Assembly: GCA_001986395.2 (NCBI GenBank)
Contig: MQVO02000005.1
Span: 1,798,001 to 1,862,000, forward strand
Length of the DNA: 64,000 bases
Reading direction: 5' to 3'
From: Irpex lacteus
Taxonomy: Eukaryota > Basidiomycota > Agaricomycetes > Polyporales > Irpicaceae
Position numbers and translations under genes: made by a program
The notes under the pieces: model-generated
The model's input: only the letters and a program-made list of their open reading frames with translations
Told to the model about the DNA's origin: nothing
The model's database searches: none
In this document: one piece after another, positions 36,230-48,449 of the stretch
How positions within the stretch are numbered: position 1 is the stretch's first letter
Layout: each line of letters begins with the position of its first letter

Positions 36230-36910
36230 AGAAGTCTTTGTAGCATCCTCTTCTACTAAGTATATGTAGATAAGCGGGTCGTCAATGAATATGGCGCTAT
36301 TGGCTGCTTGAACAACACCTGGATAATAAGCTCCGCGAACCCGCCGCGAAATACAGTAAAACTTGGTACACGCTGGTACACGCACTAGTACTTACTGTAC
36401 TGCCTTCCTCGTACGATAAGGTATAGAGATTTGAGTTTTGCCTTAGACGCCTGAATTGCGGGGAAAGACGTTTTTCGATCAGCGAATTGCGAGACAATGA
36501 CAGGGTTAGGTTTGGTTTCCACCGCCGAGGATGACACGTATGCTAGCGTATGCTTCACACTCAACAATCGGACGATTTTCGCAAAAGTATAGAAGCTCGG
36601 TTGTATCGTGGATAAAGCTGTCGTGTCAGCTACGAAAGGAATACATCCTTGCGCAAAAAGTGAAAACAAATGACTATATACGCTGTATGTCCGATGTATA
36701 TGAGACGATGAAAACATTACTCTATGTAATATTAGAGCATCACGGATGCGTGATGATGTACCGACGAGGACAAAACGAGAATACGAACGATATACAAAGC
36801 AGCATGCAAGGATGACGACAGCAAATAACGACGAGATTGCGAAAGTACGACGAGATTGAGAACGGAGGCGATGATGCAGGTGACGCCTGCCTACACTGTG
36901 CGCACGGCGA
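36230..36910. other. Intergenic between convergent genes
   Basis: 3' flanks of the disordered-protein gene and the UPF0643-like gene. The long minus ORF 36385-37134 is antisense to real exons and is not supported. Confidence 0.45.
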
Positions 36911-37840
36911 TTACCAGCCGACGTCGCCACTATCGTAAGGCTCGACGATGAGCTGGGCCTCCCCTCGAACCTTCCTGAGTCTGTATCGCGCCAGCTCATA
37001 ACGCTCGTAGGAGGCGGCCGCGAGGCGCATGGCGCGTATGTGGTGCGGCTTGGAGTTGGCGGCGATAGCGTGCGCACGAGACTGCCAGATGCAGGTGGCA
37101 AGGTTAAGGCCTGTCTCTGGGTGCGGGATACCATACCAGTAGAGAATCAGCTGTGTAAGGGGATTGACATCAGTTGTGTGTTTCCCGTACAGCCGGGGTA
37201 TGACTTACTCCGCCATTCTGTACTGCTTCTTCATGAGCCTGGCGATCCGCCTCGTAAAGCGCTGGAAACGCGTTAACCTTAACGTCATCCCACCGAAAGG
37301 TAGAATAAAAGACTTACGTCCACCATCACTTCCTTCTTTGCGTTTGCTCCGAAAGACAACACAGTACCACTCTCTTTCGGCGTCCTCTGGTAGAAGAAGT
37401 TCCTTCCAATTGAAAGCTTCTTCATATGGCGTGACCGAATACTCGGTAGTAATGGGCTGGAACTTGTGAAGGGCTTTGTGCAGCATGAGGGATACGGGGT
37501 CAATATCGGGGAGGCGAGTGTCGGTAGTCAATGGCCTATAGTTGCCTGTATGTTCGGGTGGTGGTGCATAGCCAGGCGGGAGAGAGGACAAGAGAGGCGG
37601 CAGATAAAGAATGGGTGCTGTCGGGGTGGTAAGAGTCGTTGAGTCAAACGTTGGAAGGTGGTGAGGGTCGTGTTCATCAATTATCTCCTTGGTAGATGCC
37701 TCTTCTGTTGGAGGTGTCAAGGTCACAGGAGGAAGATTGGGAGTATGCTGGTGAACAGGAGTGGTAGGGGCAGACGGGACACCCAACCGGGCCTTGAAGT
37801 GGTTCTCGGGCACCCAGGATGATACAGCTGCGGCAGCCAT
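36911..37840 (-). CDS. UPF0643-like conserved fungal protein, 271 aa
   Basis: Minus-strand exons are 37840-37318, 37261-37209 and 37150-36911. The N-terminal half is Pro/Thr-rich. The conserved C-terminal half contains LYEADRQAHEEAVQNGG, LILYWYGIPHPETGLNLA, CIWQSRAHAIAA and KPHHIRAMRLAAASYERYEL. This combination is found in fungal proteins catalogued as UPF0643, with no known function; the assignment is from memory of the family. A TATATAA box on the minus strand at 37940-37934 lies about 95 bp before the start. Confidence 0.75.
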
Positions 37841-38616
37841 GTGTATGGGAGATATATAGGAGAGTAAAGACGAGTTGAGCTGTGTTTCAGTGGAGGAGAG
37901 GTGAGGGTTTGCCGAAACGACTGTGGGCAGTCCTTATATACGAAGTTTCCGATCACAAAAATCGGATGAAGTCTCGAGTTAAATTCGGCGGTGACCACTG
38001 GTTGCGCAAGCAGCATTTCGAGCAAACGTCAGTGGTAGTAGCCGCGGGCCAGGTGCGGCGGAGGATAGCCATGGCGTGCAATTGCGCCAACCACGAGCAC
38101 GCGATGAGCTCGGAAGAGTCACGTTCCGCGTCCTACCGTTCAGCGTGTTGTCCTGCGAGACAGCGATTAGGAAAACATGCAACGAATGAAAAGGAGCGTG
38201 TTATTCTTACTGTATGTACTGACGGCTATACTAGCTTGCAATTGGCATTCTCAGCGATGTCGAACAGACAATCCGGCGAAGTCTGCGACACTTTGGGGTG
38301 GAGGCGGGGTAAGAAGTAACACAACTACCAATCATACCTACGCTGTTTAATGTCTGTCCTTATTTCCGCGGTCGCTTCTTGCATGTCGATGTCTACAAAG
38401 TCTGAAATTCGGCGGACGTTTATGACAATCTGCGGAGATGTCAGTGGTCAGTCGAAAGCAACGAGTGGGAACTTTTTACGCAGGGCAAGTGTGGCGGCCA
38501 CGTGAAGTATTGATGCGCCTTCCGTTTTGAGATTCCGGTCGTACCCCCCAGCGCTGAGCGTGGTCGTTCACCTAAGCCTCTAACATCTTTACTTACTTGT
38601 CTTGCGATCCCGAAGG
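37841..38616. other. Divergent promoter region
   Basis: It lies between the divergent UPF0643-like and complex I genes. Apart from the TATATAA at 37934-37940 (minus) nothing was recognised; ORFs at 37882-38319 are unsupported. Confidence 0.45.
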
Positions 38617-39339
38617 ATGGCCGCAGCTCGGAAGGTTGTTGATCACACGGCATACCACCTTGCACCCAAAGGGTTTTGGAAGAAATTCCGTACGTTGCGC
38701 ATCTGTCCTTCTCCTGGTTACTTTGCTAACGAACTTAACCTGCTACTGTAATGTATAGGCGATGCGGTGGTCGTAAACCCGGAAATATCCAGCGGTCTTC
38801 CTATTCAAGGCATACATAGATACCCCCCACCTGGTTCGAGACCCGAGAGATATGCAACTCCTGCCACCAAAGGTACGTTGCCTCTGCATATCACTCATCA
38901 CGTCGTGCTCAATGGCATTCCCAAATAGCGTCCGACCCCGCACAGAACCCGTATTGGAAACGTGACGTTCGCCGGGCATATCCCCAGCTGTCTGTCGTTA
39001 CCCAATCTGAACTGTCAACCCTGTTGCTAGAACACCACCAAGCCGCTAAAGCGTACGTTCTGTACAGACTATACCGCCTGATAACCAGCTGACCGTGCCC
39101 TCAGTGTCGCGGCACCTCCTGCGGAGGGTGAAGGGGAGAAGAAGGATGTTGCTGTGCCAGAGATACCCTCTGTCGACCTGACCGAGGCCATTGCCACCGT
39201 CGTTGGCGAGCAGAAGACGTTCACCGAGACAAGACTCCCTCCGAGATTCCCGACGTCTTTCAAGCGATGGAAGGCGGAACGTGTTGAGGATGCCCCACAT
39301 GACCCGCACTCTTACTTCCCTATGCTGCTCGTTAAGTAG
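38617..39339 (+). CDS. Fungal complex I accessory subunit, 21.3-kDa (NUZM-like)
   Basis: Exons are 38617-38689, 38759-38872, 38929-39052 and 39105-39339 (181 aa, about 20 kDa). The sequence starts MAARKVV-like and contains HLAPKGFWKKFRDAVVVNPE, SSGLPIQG, YPPPGSRPERY and DPAQNPYWKRDVRRAYPQLS. This pattern matches the fungal NADH:ubiquinone oxidoreductase subunit known as 21.3b in Neurospora and NUZM in Yarrowia. It would act in the mitochondrial inner membrane respiratory complex I. No cleavable presequence is obvious. The subunit is absent from some fungi that lost complex I, so its presence implies a functional complex. Confidence 0.75.
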
Positions 39340-39888
39340 ATTGGTCCTCATAGAGCGCTCTACCTCAAGTGGAATTCTATCCCATAAACTCTACGCGCGA
39401 CCATGCAGGCTGAGACCATATTCCGCCCTACTAAGTGGGTACTCCGATTGGTGTGATGCTCCTCACAGAATTACGGTGAAGTGTCGGCGGTTCAGAAATA
39501 GCGATTCGTAGGGGCATGTCTTCAATGCTGAAAGCTACTACTTCATGAGCCGTCTGCCACTTTGAGTGGCTAGCCGATCGCCCTTTAGCATAAATATTGG
39601 GTGTATTGCAGATATAGCTGGCGTAACTGTTCGTTTACCTTGCCATCATTGTGAAAGTCTAGCCGTATACGTGATTTTAGGAGGAGACGCCACCTGCCAA
39701 TTCAACTTGTTACAGTCACGTTAACGACCTGTACTTGGACATGGTTTGACTCTTGTATTCCAAGTGTTCTCCTTAGTCTTGATATCCTATCTCCCCGTGC
39801 GCGACGACATTGAATTTGACGTTATACTACCACGCCAGCCACCTCAGAACACATTGCACGACGTGCTTCCAGTACCTCGACAACCACA
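39340..39888. other. Intergenic
   Basis: 3' flank of the complex I gene and promoter of the CUS2-like gene. Nothing recognised. Confidence 0.4.
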
Positions 39889-41383
39889 ATGGCCGACTCG
39901 ACTGCGCTACCAACCGCAGCCCTAGGCTCGTCTGCAGAGGCTCAGGCAGCTGCCTTCGCCGCAGACGACCGGATACATTTCGACAGAACGACTGGGACGT
40001 GGAGGCTTGAAGATGACGATGGAAACGAATTGGAGTATGATACGGCGAAGGGGATTTGGGTGCCAGTTGTGAGCTTCTTTTTCTTGATCATCTTGCGCAA
40101 GCGACACTAACCGTTCAAAAGCTGTCTGAAGACCTTGTAAAGGCGCAGCAGGCTGCTTACTCCGTTGCAGGCGTGGATGAAGAGGTGCGTTTATGACTAT
40201 TTTCTCCCCGAACCCTTCGACTTATTCATGGAACTGCTCGTCTGGAAGTAGACACCGGCCGCACCCGTTCTTGCGCGTACCAAGAAGCGAAAAGAGCCTG
40301 AAGACTACACCTCGAGTACATTAGGTCAAGAAGCAGGCCCCTCTACGAAGAAAGGCAAGAAGAACAAAGACAAGGAGGAACGGAAGTCGAAGAATACCGC
40401 AGTATATGTAACTGGGCTTCCAGGCGACGCAGATCCAGACGAGATTGTCGAACGATTCTCCAGGTGTGGCTTGATTGAAGAAGATGACGAAGGCCAGCCG
40501 AAGGTGAAGTTGTATGCCAGGGATGACGGGTCGTTCAGTGGAGAAGCGTTGGTAGTATATTTCAAGGAGGACTCGGTGATATTGGCCTTGAATATTCTGG
40601 ACGACGCAGAGTTGAGGATAGGGGACCCGTCGACGAGGATGAGTGTACAAGTTGCGCAATTTGGACACAAGCATGAGGTTGGAAGTGTGGAGGGAAGTGG
40701 TACTGCGAAGGTGCGCAAGACGATAGACAAGAAGAAGGCTACGAGAAGAATAGGCAAGATGCAAAAGTATGTCTTACTTCTACTGAGTTATGCGACGTCA
40801 TATACTGATGTCCATATTTAGGAAATTGGCAGAATGGGATGACGAAGATGGGTTTGGTCCCACAATTACTGAGGAAGACAAAACTCGCGAAGCAAATCGT
40901 TCTGGCCGTGTGGTGGTCCTCAAACATATGTTCACGCTAAAGGAGCTGGAAGAAGATGCGTCTTTGCTTCTTGATCTCAAGGAGGACGTCCGCGAGGAGT
41001 GCTCAACCTTGGGAGAAGTAACAAATGTAGTGCTGTACGATGTGCGTATCGTTTAACACCCTCCTCAGAACTCTACTGACTTGATCTTCAGAAAGAGCCC
41101 GATGGCATTATGACGGTGAAATTTCGTGACCACCTGAGCGCAGAGGCATGTGTGATAGTGAGTATTATGCCCCAGTCCTCTACTTTACCCAGCGGTGTTG
41201 ACATATCCGCAGAAAATGCATGGCCGGTTCTTCGCCGGACGTCGGATTGAAGCATCTCTTTACGCTGGAAAGCAGCGATTCAAGCGAAGTGGTACCGGTG
41301 AAGAGGTTGGAGGCGACACCGATGAAGCTGAGAAGAAGCGATTGGATGACTTTGCGAACTGGCTCATGGCTGAAGGAGACTGA
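39889..41383 (+). CDS. CUS2: Tat-SF1/Cus2-like splicing factor, 404 aa
   Basis: Exons are 39889-40068, 40122-40184, 40252-40766, 40822-41041, 41092-41157 and 41213-41383. An N-terminal HFDRTTGTWRLEDDDG box precedes a basic linker (KKRKEPED, KKGKKNKDKEE) and a first RRM starting AVYVTGLPGDADPDEI. The C-terminal RRM (VVVLKHMFTLKEL, then VTNVVLYD, GIMTVKF and CVIKMHGRFFAGRRIEASL) is a U2AF-homology motif with the RRIEASL strand typical of Tat-SF1. The yeast homologue Cus2 helps U2 snRNA folding and prespliceosome assembly through SF3b1. Nuclear location is expected. Many introns here fit an intron-rich genome that relies on this machinery. Confidence 0.9.
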
Positions 41384-41703
41384 AAGTGCTCGGCCTTTCT
41401 TTCAATGTTCAAGTTTCTGGGTTTATGCAGATCTAACAGCTCCTCTTCTAACTTCGGTGTAATGATAACTAGTCGTGTGCTTGCACCTGCTTACCCTATG
41501 GACGTGCCATATAAACGTGAACGACATACTTAAACGACATACGGGTCCTTTGCCTGTGTGGTCAGCGAATATTAGCAGTGATCGGTGCTTGTGAATATGT
41601 GGGCGCCTGTTCCTCATTACAGCCACGTTTGGGTCTCGGCAGCGGTGGCTGCGACGGCTCATAACGTACTCTCATTGCAGGCTGCCACATCTCCCTGTGA
41701 ACG
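41384..41703. other. Intergenic
   Basis: Short spacer between two genes on the same strand, holding the 3' flank of the splicing-factor gene and promoter of the PI4-kinase gene. Nothing recognised. Confidence 0.4.
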
Positions 41704-44700
41704 ATGCCAAATCGTTCAGAGTATCAGCCTCTTGCGCAGAATGTCGACGCCGACGATGGGAGCGACGTAGGCGACCTCCTGCCAACACCCGTCACCGCGG
41801 CGGGCCCTTCCCGTGGGTTGCGGCGTCCGCAGCGACCAGGACACATAGACTTGAGCAAGCTGGACACAGCCTTCAAGAGGTATGCTTGCACGCATTAGTC
41901 TATACACACTGACACTGATACTATATTGAGGTGGACAGAGTCCATCGCGCAGAAGGTAAAACGGAAGAAGAAGGTCGACGACAAGTCGCGCAAGGAGATT
42001 TGGCATAGCGTCTTTGCCCCTCATGTCGAGGCGACTTACATCGATGATAGTCCGGTGAGTGGAGAATCCTATAACTGTGTCATTACTATCTAACGTTTAT
42101 AATAGCCCAAGACTCTAGACCATAACCCGCCTATGACCAAGGCTGACTTCAATATGTGAGTCCCTGTCAATGTGCCCGCCTACTGCTACTGAATCTGTAC
42201 AGCCGAGTAGTAGAGGCAGTCAAGGATGCTATTGCAGAGGGTATACATCCAAAGATGATCACCAAGGGCTCGTCCGGATCGTACTTTGCACGCGCGAAGG
42301 TAGACGGCAAAGTTCAGACCGTGGCGTATGTGTATACATTGCCTATTGTGTATTCAGTGTGTGTGACTAAAGTCACATTTGTATAGTGTCTTCAAACCGA
42401 AGGATGAAGAGCCGTATGGTAATCTCAACCCCAAGGTATACATCACTAGGCTAGCTAATGAGAGGGATGCTAACATGTCGCTTTAGACCACCAAGTGGCT
42501 CCATCGGCAATTTCGATGGATCATTCCTTTCGGGCGAGCTTGTCTTATACCAAACTTGAGGTCAGTAATCTTCCTACCTATTTCATAAGCCAAGGCCTGA
42601 ATATATCATACCAAAGCTACATCTCAGAAGCAGCTGCGTCTCTTCTAGATGAACGACTCAAACTCTTCATCGTCCCACGTACAGAGCTTGTCTCGCTGTC
42701 AAGTCCTGTAAGTCTGGTCTACGTCTTGAACTTGGGACTCGCTAAAATCCCATACTAGGCCTTCTATTACGATTGGCTTGATAGAAACGCCGCAAAAAAG
42801 GGCAAACCACTACCAGATAAAATAGGAAGTATGCAATATTTCCTACATGGGTTTACGGGTAAGTGTATTCAAAACGAGCCGTAGATGTGTGTCGTTCATG
42901 CAAGGTCAGATGCCTCTGACTTTCTGAGGAAACATCCCTGGCCCGGACGTGCCATATCCGATACTTTCGATGATTCGAACCATCGTAAGCGAAACTTGTC
43001 AGCAAAGGCCTGGAATACCATGAAGATACTGTGCGGCAAGACGGGGGTTGAGGAAGACTATATGGAAGATGAAGAACGAGAAGACGAGCGAGTACTATTC
43101 GATGCCACTGAAGCTTTGCCGAATCAGCCATTTTATTGGTCGCCTTCTTTACAAGACAGCTTTCGCGAGGAATTAGAGAAGTAAACGTCGTTGATGACTA
43201 TCGTTTGCAAACGTTTACTGACGTTCTATACCATGTAGACTTGTCATTCTAGGTTTGATCCCACAAAAATCCCAGAACGTGGTAAACTAACCATGACAAC
43301 TCTAGATTATTTAATGCTCAATACTGACCGAGGAGCCGATAATTACATGATCAAGTACTGCAACGTTCAGCATGGCTCTACTCTAGTAGACGTTGAACCC
43401 TCGCGAACCGGTCCACGCGGAATGCGACAGATGAGCGAAATACGTCGGACGACTGACGCACCAACAGCCTCTCCACAAATGGTTGCAGGGCCGTCTACCT
43501 CTTCTTCCATCAATCGCGTGTCTCAAGGAGGCTCTCAAATAAGATATACCGAACGTCCTCACATTCATATTGCCGCCATAGACAATTCCCTCTCTTTCCC
43601 TCACGAACACCCGAAAGGATGGCGGTCGTACACGTATGGGTGGTTGTATCTTCCGGTGACGATTATAGGCAAGCCATTCAGTCAGAAGACCAGGGACCAC
43701 TTCTTGCCTCTCCTAACGTCGAAAGAGTGGTGGGCGGATACAACTTATGAGCTACGAAAGCTGTTTGCTATTGATCCTGACTTCCATCCGAAAATGTTCA
43801 GAGTATGGGTGTCATATTTATCGTTCTTTTCATGGGCTAACGGCACACACTGCAGCGACAACTGGCAGTGATCAAGGGACAGGCATGGAACATCGTTCAG
43901 TCTCTAAAGCACTCTGTACGTCGATTGTCCTACTGGTCATCAGACAATATTCCTGATTACCTGCCATAGGACGAAGGTTCGTGCTAACCATGAGCTAATG
44001 TACCCCCAAATTTCTATGTTCTAACTACCCACAGGGCCGCTGGAGCTTACCAGGCGCCAGAAGGTGCTCGTCTGGGATGACGAGGTTGAGGTTTCAGATG
44101 ATGAGACGCCTGCAATTCTCAGCGGGCCTGCCGCGATGAGTCCAAAATCACCGAGATCGCCTCACATATCTATCCATACACTCCCACCTGAACCTCGCTC
44201 AAGACGAAGTCAAAGCGTAACTGATTTCCCTCCACCTATGCGTAGAGTCTCTACAGAGTTCACTGGAGTCTCCCGGCCTGTCTCGTTTTCCGCCAAGTTC
44301 TCTCGCGTACATCCTGCGACCACTGGTGTTACCGTATTAGAGCATATGGAACGGCTAGATGCTGTAGAAGAAGGTCTTAAACGTATAGGGGTCGAGGAAG
44401 AAGCGATTGATGAGGAGGAAACGGACGTTGGGACTATCAATGCGAAGCCTATCCCGAAGAACTCTCAGGATCCGGAAGCTGAGCCCATCCTGTCACCTTC
44501 GGAGCGTTCTGACCGCTTGCCAGCCGTTCAGGAAGATGAAGGGGGCGACTATGAAACTGGGATGACGGAAGAGGATCTGGTGGCCATGTCTAAGTCAATG
44601 CCTCATCTCGAGTCACCAACACCACTGCACCATTCTCGCTGGACCAGCACGGAGGAACGCCCCAGTCTAGAGTGGATAGACGCCGCCAACTCACCGAGAC

Positions 44701-44819
44701 GACGGTTGGTTATCGCAGAGGTACGCATACCCAGCCCACCGCTGTTCGTTCATTGCTGATATCTCTGACCGCAGCGTCTCGAGACGGTCGACACGAAACC
44801 ACTGTGTGATTGCTGGTAG
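41704..44819 (+). CDS. LSB6: Type II phosphatidylinositol 4-kinase (LSB6-like), 788 aa, 15 exons
   Basis: Makes PI4P on Golgi/endosomal or plasma membranes. Exons are 41704-41879, 41931-42054, 42106-42155, 42203-42325, 42387-42435, 42487-42560, 42617-42707, 42759-42858, 42910-43180, 43239-43252, 43306-43802, 43856-43915, 43970-43976, 44035-44720 and 44775-44819. Family hallmarks: GSSGSYFARAK (nucleotide loop), VFKPKDEEPYGNLNPK with the ATP-binding Lys, ILDYLMLNTDRGADNYMIKY (catalytic loop) and HIAAIDNSLSFPHEHP (DNG-like metal site). A loop near residues 430-500 (TSSSINRVSQGG) is a low-complexity insert, and residues from 590 on are a disordered tail ending RLETVDTKPLCDCW. Two micro-exons, 14 nt and 7 nt, are needed to keep the frame. 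The usual palmitoylated CCPCC motif was not seen. Confidence 0.9.
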
Positions 44820-46084
44820 TAGCAACTCGAGCATGCAAGCTCTAGCTTCCCCTACTTACATAGAGTTGCATCAATGGACATCTGTATTATCACAAGCTAT
44901 GTACCATAAGATATCATTGGATTTTTGGAGTTTAAGCATGTTGGGATATCGCAAGCAAATCATGCTTCACAGTATGGGATGTTTTGGATGGCCTTTCGCA
45001 TTGAGGCACCTTCCTTTAGTGGGCTGGCCTCACTTGTCGACAACCGATAAAATCAAGGGCATTAACCTCGGGCGCAGAATAATCCCGGAATCTCTGGGGG
45101 AAGATCCAGCATGATAGGTATGTGGCCGTAGATGGGAGGAGGAAGCGTTGTAGCGAGTAGTTCGGGTTGAGCTTGAGAACGAAGTTCGGCTCCCTTCTGA
45201 GTTGCTGCGATACGCGACTGGATAGTTGGATACCATAAGCTGAGACCTTGGTCTGGATGACTAGTGACAGTAGGTTAATGATAAGTGGTACTGATCTATA
45301 TACACAGCAGTTTATTGTATCCTATGTGCATTGAGTTCGAGTCGCTTCAAGTTTGGCCCGCTTTTATGAGGGATCGTCGCAATGTGCAATCAGCGACGGG
45401 CCACAAAGTTGACCCACAGCGGGCTGAAATTTATCGGATGGACCATATCTCTGGTTTCCTGGATGAATAAATAACGATGGTGAGTTGTGCGGATAGAGAG
45501 GACAGGTCACCAAGTAGTACCTGTTTTCTCCCAGTGTAATGACGCCGTCCTCGGTGAGAGCGTAAATTTCCGCACTGTCGAGAGATTTTACTTAAGTAAC
45601 GCGACTCGCAGTACGCTGATATGAGCGCTACGTTTGATTACTAATGAGCAAATATGGCATTTGCTGAATTCAGCTGAACTTCGATAGGCTCGTAACCAGC
45701 CGGTCGCCGCTACGCTCATCAGCTTGCGACCGGACTGGCTGGCGAGTCTAGAACTTCGAGTCTTCGACGACTCGGACTTCCGCATTCAACGGCTTGAGAA
45801 ATTGCCGACCCAGTCAGAGTGACTCTTATTGAAGTAAGTGATAAGACAGACGCTTTGACAACCAATCAGCTCTGTCTCATCTCTCCACATTCAAGTTATG
45901 GGGTATCATTCGTCTCAAATACAGCGCAAGAATAGTCTCCTTGTAAATGCATGAATCTCTATTGGCCTACTACTACAAACTATCCATGAACCTGACCCGG
46001 GTAAATTATGGTATGCTGAGATGCAGAGTTATATAACTACGAATGCGATATAGTACATATGCGACGTGAGAGCGTGATGAGAAA
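44820..46084. other. Intergenic between convergent genes
   Basis: 3' flanks of the PI4-kinase and exporter genes, more than 1.2 kb. It contains an imperfect hairpin at 45696-45738. ORFs here are short and unrecognised. Confidence 0.4.
45696..45738. repeat. Imperfect inverted repeat / hairpin
   Basis: The left arm CCAGCCGGTCGC (45696-45707) and right arm GCGACCGGACTGG (45726-45738) pair over 12 bp with one bulge around an 18-nt loop. Role unknown. Confidence 0.4.
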
Positions 46085-47536
46085 TCATAGTGGTCGTTCG
46101 AGTTGCATCTTATCAAATGCGTCCGTTGTGCTGTTGTTTTGGGGTGTACAGGTGCCTGATGGCGCTGCCTCCGACTTCTCCAGGTCAAACGGCGAGGCAG
46201 GCTTGGCCGGAGCGTCGATGACATACGGTGCCTTGAACATCGAGCCGTCGATGAAGGAGGGGATGCTACGGATGAACACCGTGACCCAAAGTGTGAACAC
46301 AACGCATGACCATGCGGCTCCAAATGCACGGAAGAAGCCACTGTCGAGTGCCTTTGACAGCTGAACGGACAACAGGGCGAATGTCCCGTTCGGGAAAATA
46401 AGGCCCCAATACGCCATGGAGAAGGGGAGCTTGTTGTCGCGGCGAACGTGCCAGATGGAGATGAGGGAGATGAAGATCCAAGCAAAGCCCATACTCCAGA
46501 GGATATAGCCTCCAATGAAGCATCCTGCGTAAATCATCTGTCCCGCAAGCGCACTCTGAGGGAAGTTGCCGCCAATGTGTAGGGGAAGAAGGAGGGAGAG
46601 ATCCTGTCCGTTGACTAGTAAAGAGAAGCCTCCTTGACCCAGAGGGCCGAGTACGACGAATGCGGAGAGGATAAGGCCGGCATCGGGAGGACCTGCGGTG
46701 ATGAGACGTGTGCAGTAGACCGTGATAAACATGAGTGCGAAGGATAGTCCAATAATGACCATGGTAAAGGAGAACCCGACTGTGACGAGGGCGAGAGTAT
46801 GGGAGTGTTCCTTGATAACGTTTGATAGAAGACCACCTGTGGACGACGCGACTATGAGGGTGACGAACGGTAGAAGCCATGTCGCAGTCATCTTCGAGAG
46901 GGAGTGGTCCTGGTGTATCATCATGGCGTACATCATACCGAAAGCGATGGCGTAGGAGACAGCGGAGTCAAGCCACCAGAAGGCCCATAGAGCCCATAAA
47001 AAGCCGTTACTAGCCGTGCCTCCGCTCGACCAGTCCTGATGTACATTCTAAATAGGTGATGAATACCAGCTCTCATATTCGCCAGAGACAAGTACACTTA
47101 CAAGTCCGGCATTGATGAGCGTCGCTGCTCCCATCGGGAAGCAACCAATGAAGAGACTTTGGGCAGGGTGTACAATCATCATGCCCCAAATCTACCCGTA
47201 AGAATTAGTATACGTCGGATGTCATTTATGAAATAAGGTTTACCTCAGGGAACAACGAGTAGCGTACGACGGTCATGGTGCATACGAATACGAAGAGGCC
47301 CAGGTTAAGGAGGAAAAATATGAGACCCATAACCTTGAGGGCGAGACATCCGTTATTGTAAGGGAATAAATGCAGTAGGGCCGACACGACGCCAGTACCC
47401 ATGATAACTGCGTGCCATGCCCAGGTGAAGTGCCTACAGGAAATATGAGCGACGCAATGAGAATAAACAGGGGTAAGACGTACCGAATCCTGTCACGCCA
47501 AGACTTCCATTGAGACTGCGGTAAGAGGATAGACAT
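46085..47536 (-). CDS. SSU1-like exporter (TDT family), copy 1, 431 aa
   Basis: Plasma-membrane anion exporter of the tellurite-resistance/dicarboxylate transporter family; yeast Ssu1 exports sulfite, other members move malate. Minus-strand exons are 47536-47484, 47433-47244, 47191-47102 and 47047-46085. About ten membrane helices are visible. The first carries RHFTWAWHAVIMGTGVVSAL, the MGTG signature of SSU1-type members; FPMGAATLINAG, TATWLLPFVTLIVASSTGG and VLGPLGQGGFSLL follow as in the family. The C-terminus is a 40-residue polar tail. The gene is transcribed away from the persulfide-dioxygenase gene, sharing its 0.9-kb promoter region. Sulfite rather than malate is inferred from the signature and the neighbour. 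Confidence 0.85.
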
Positions 47537-48449
47537 ACCGACGGCGGCGGTCGTATAGGGTACACGCGAGTTGGAGTGGGGATTCAGGCCGCATCTCTAC
47601 GACTATGGGCGAATACTTATACAGCCTGGACTGTTGTTGTGAGGCCGGAACAAGCAGAGCTAGGGCCATGCGCCCTCCTGACTTGACCTGTCGGACATTC
47701 ATTTCAACGGCCAATGATTTTGAGCCTGTTTCCGTTCCACTCAGCGCGCCTTGATTGCCGCTAGTGCCGGTCGTGTTTCAAGCACTCTGATTGGATAAGA
47801 AGTGTCAAAAGGCAAGAAATTTATTGACGTAACAGAAGATAAAAACAGATGTCAATACGAATTCCGAATATCCTGGTTAGAGTTTGGATGGGTTTTGCCG
47901 TCGCCGACCGAGCGCCGCGCCGAATGGTCTTTGCAATTCCCTCCAGGAATTTCATCCTCTCCTTCGGGCCACACCCACTGGCACCCACAACTCTTCTTCT
48001 CGCTCGAAAAGGGCGCAGAGAAACCTCACAAAGACGGTACGCAGCCTTTCCGTGTTGAAAGCCCTCTCAACGCCCATCTGCCACGCCCCTTCGCGACCAA
48101 AAGAGCAATTCGGAATTCGGGGAGACATGGGACAGTCGAATTCGGATTGAAGACTCCAATTCGGAATTTACCTGCTTCCCTAGCCTCGCGCATGACTGCT
48201 GTGCATATCGCTCCTGACCCTCTTGGAACAACCCAGAACTGGTCTATCCACATCAATTCGGAGTGTCATTCGGATAACACCAAACAATTCGGATTGTTAT
48301 ACAAGCTTATGCCCCATACAAGACCCGCAATTCGGATGATGAGAGTAGCATTCGGATAACGTCCTGTGCACTGCTTAGATACGCCTGGCGACATTCAAAT
48401 GTTCAGAGATATTTATACTCCCTCAGGCTACGCGACTCATCTTGAAAAC
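47537..48449. promoter_or_regulatory. Divergent promoter with ATTCGG motif array
   Basis: It separates the SSU1-like gene (minus) from the persulfide dioxygenase gene (plus). Between 48108 and 48355 the hexamer ATTCGG occurs nine times in plus orientation, eight of them ATTCGGA, at 48108, 48115, 48140, 48159, 48256, 48268, 48287, 48330 and 48350. Two inverted copies lie near 47864 and 47920. Chance would give about 0.06 copies in 250 bp. A 185-codon ORF spans the stretch but shows no protein-like features. A transcription-factor binding array for the divergent pair is the simplest reading. Confidence 0.55.

Noticed and set aside
36385..37134. 249-codon minus-strand ORF
   Set aside because: It overlaps the last exon of the UPF0643-like gene in another frame and has low-complexity Ser/Arg-rich translation.
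47802..48359. 185-codon ORF upstream of the persulfide dioxygenase
   Set aside because: No domain, odd composition, and it overlaps the ATTCGG array whose repeats ignore the reading frame; promoter DNA explains it better.
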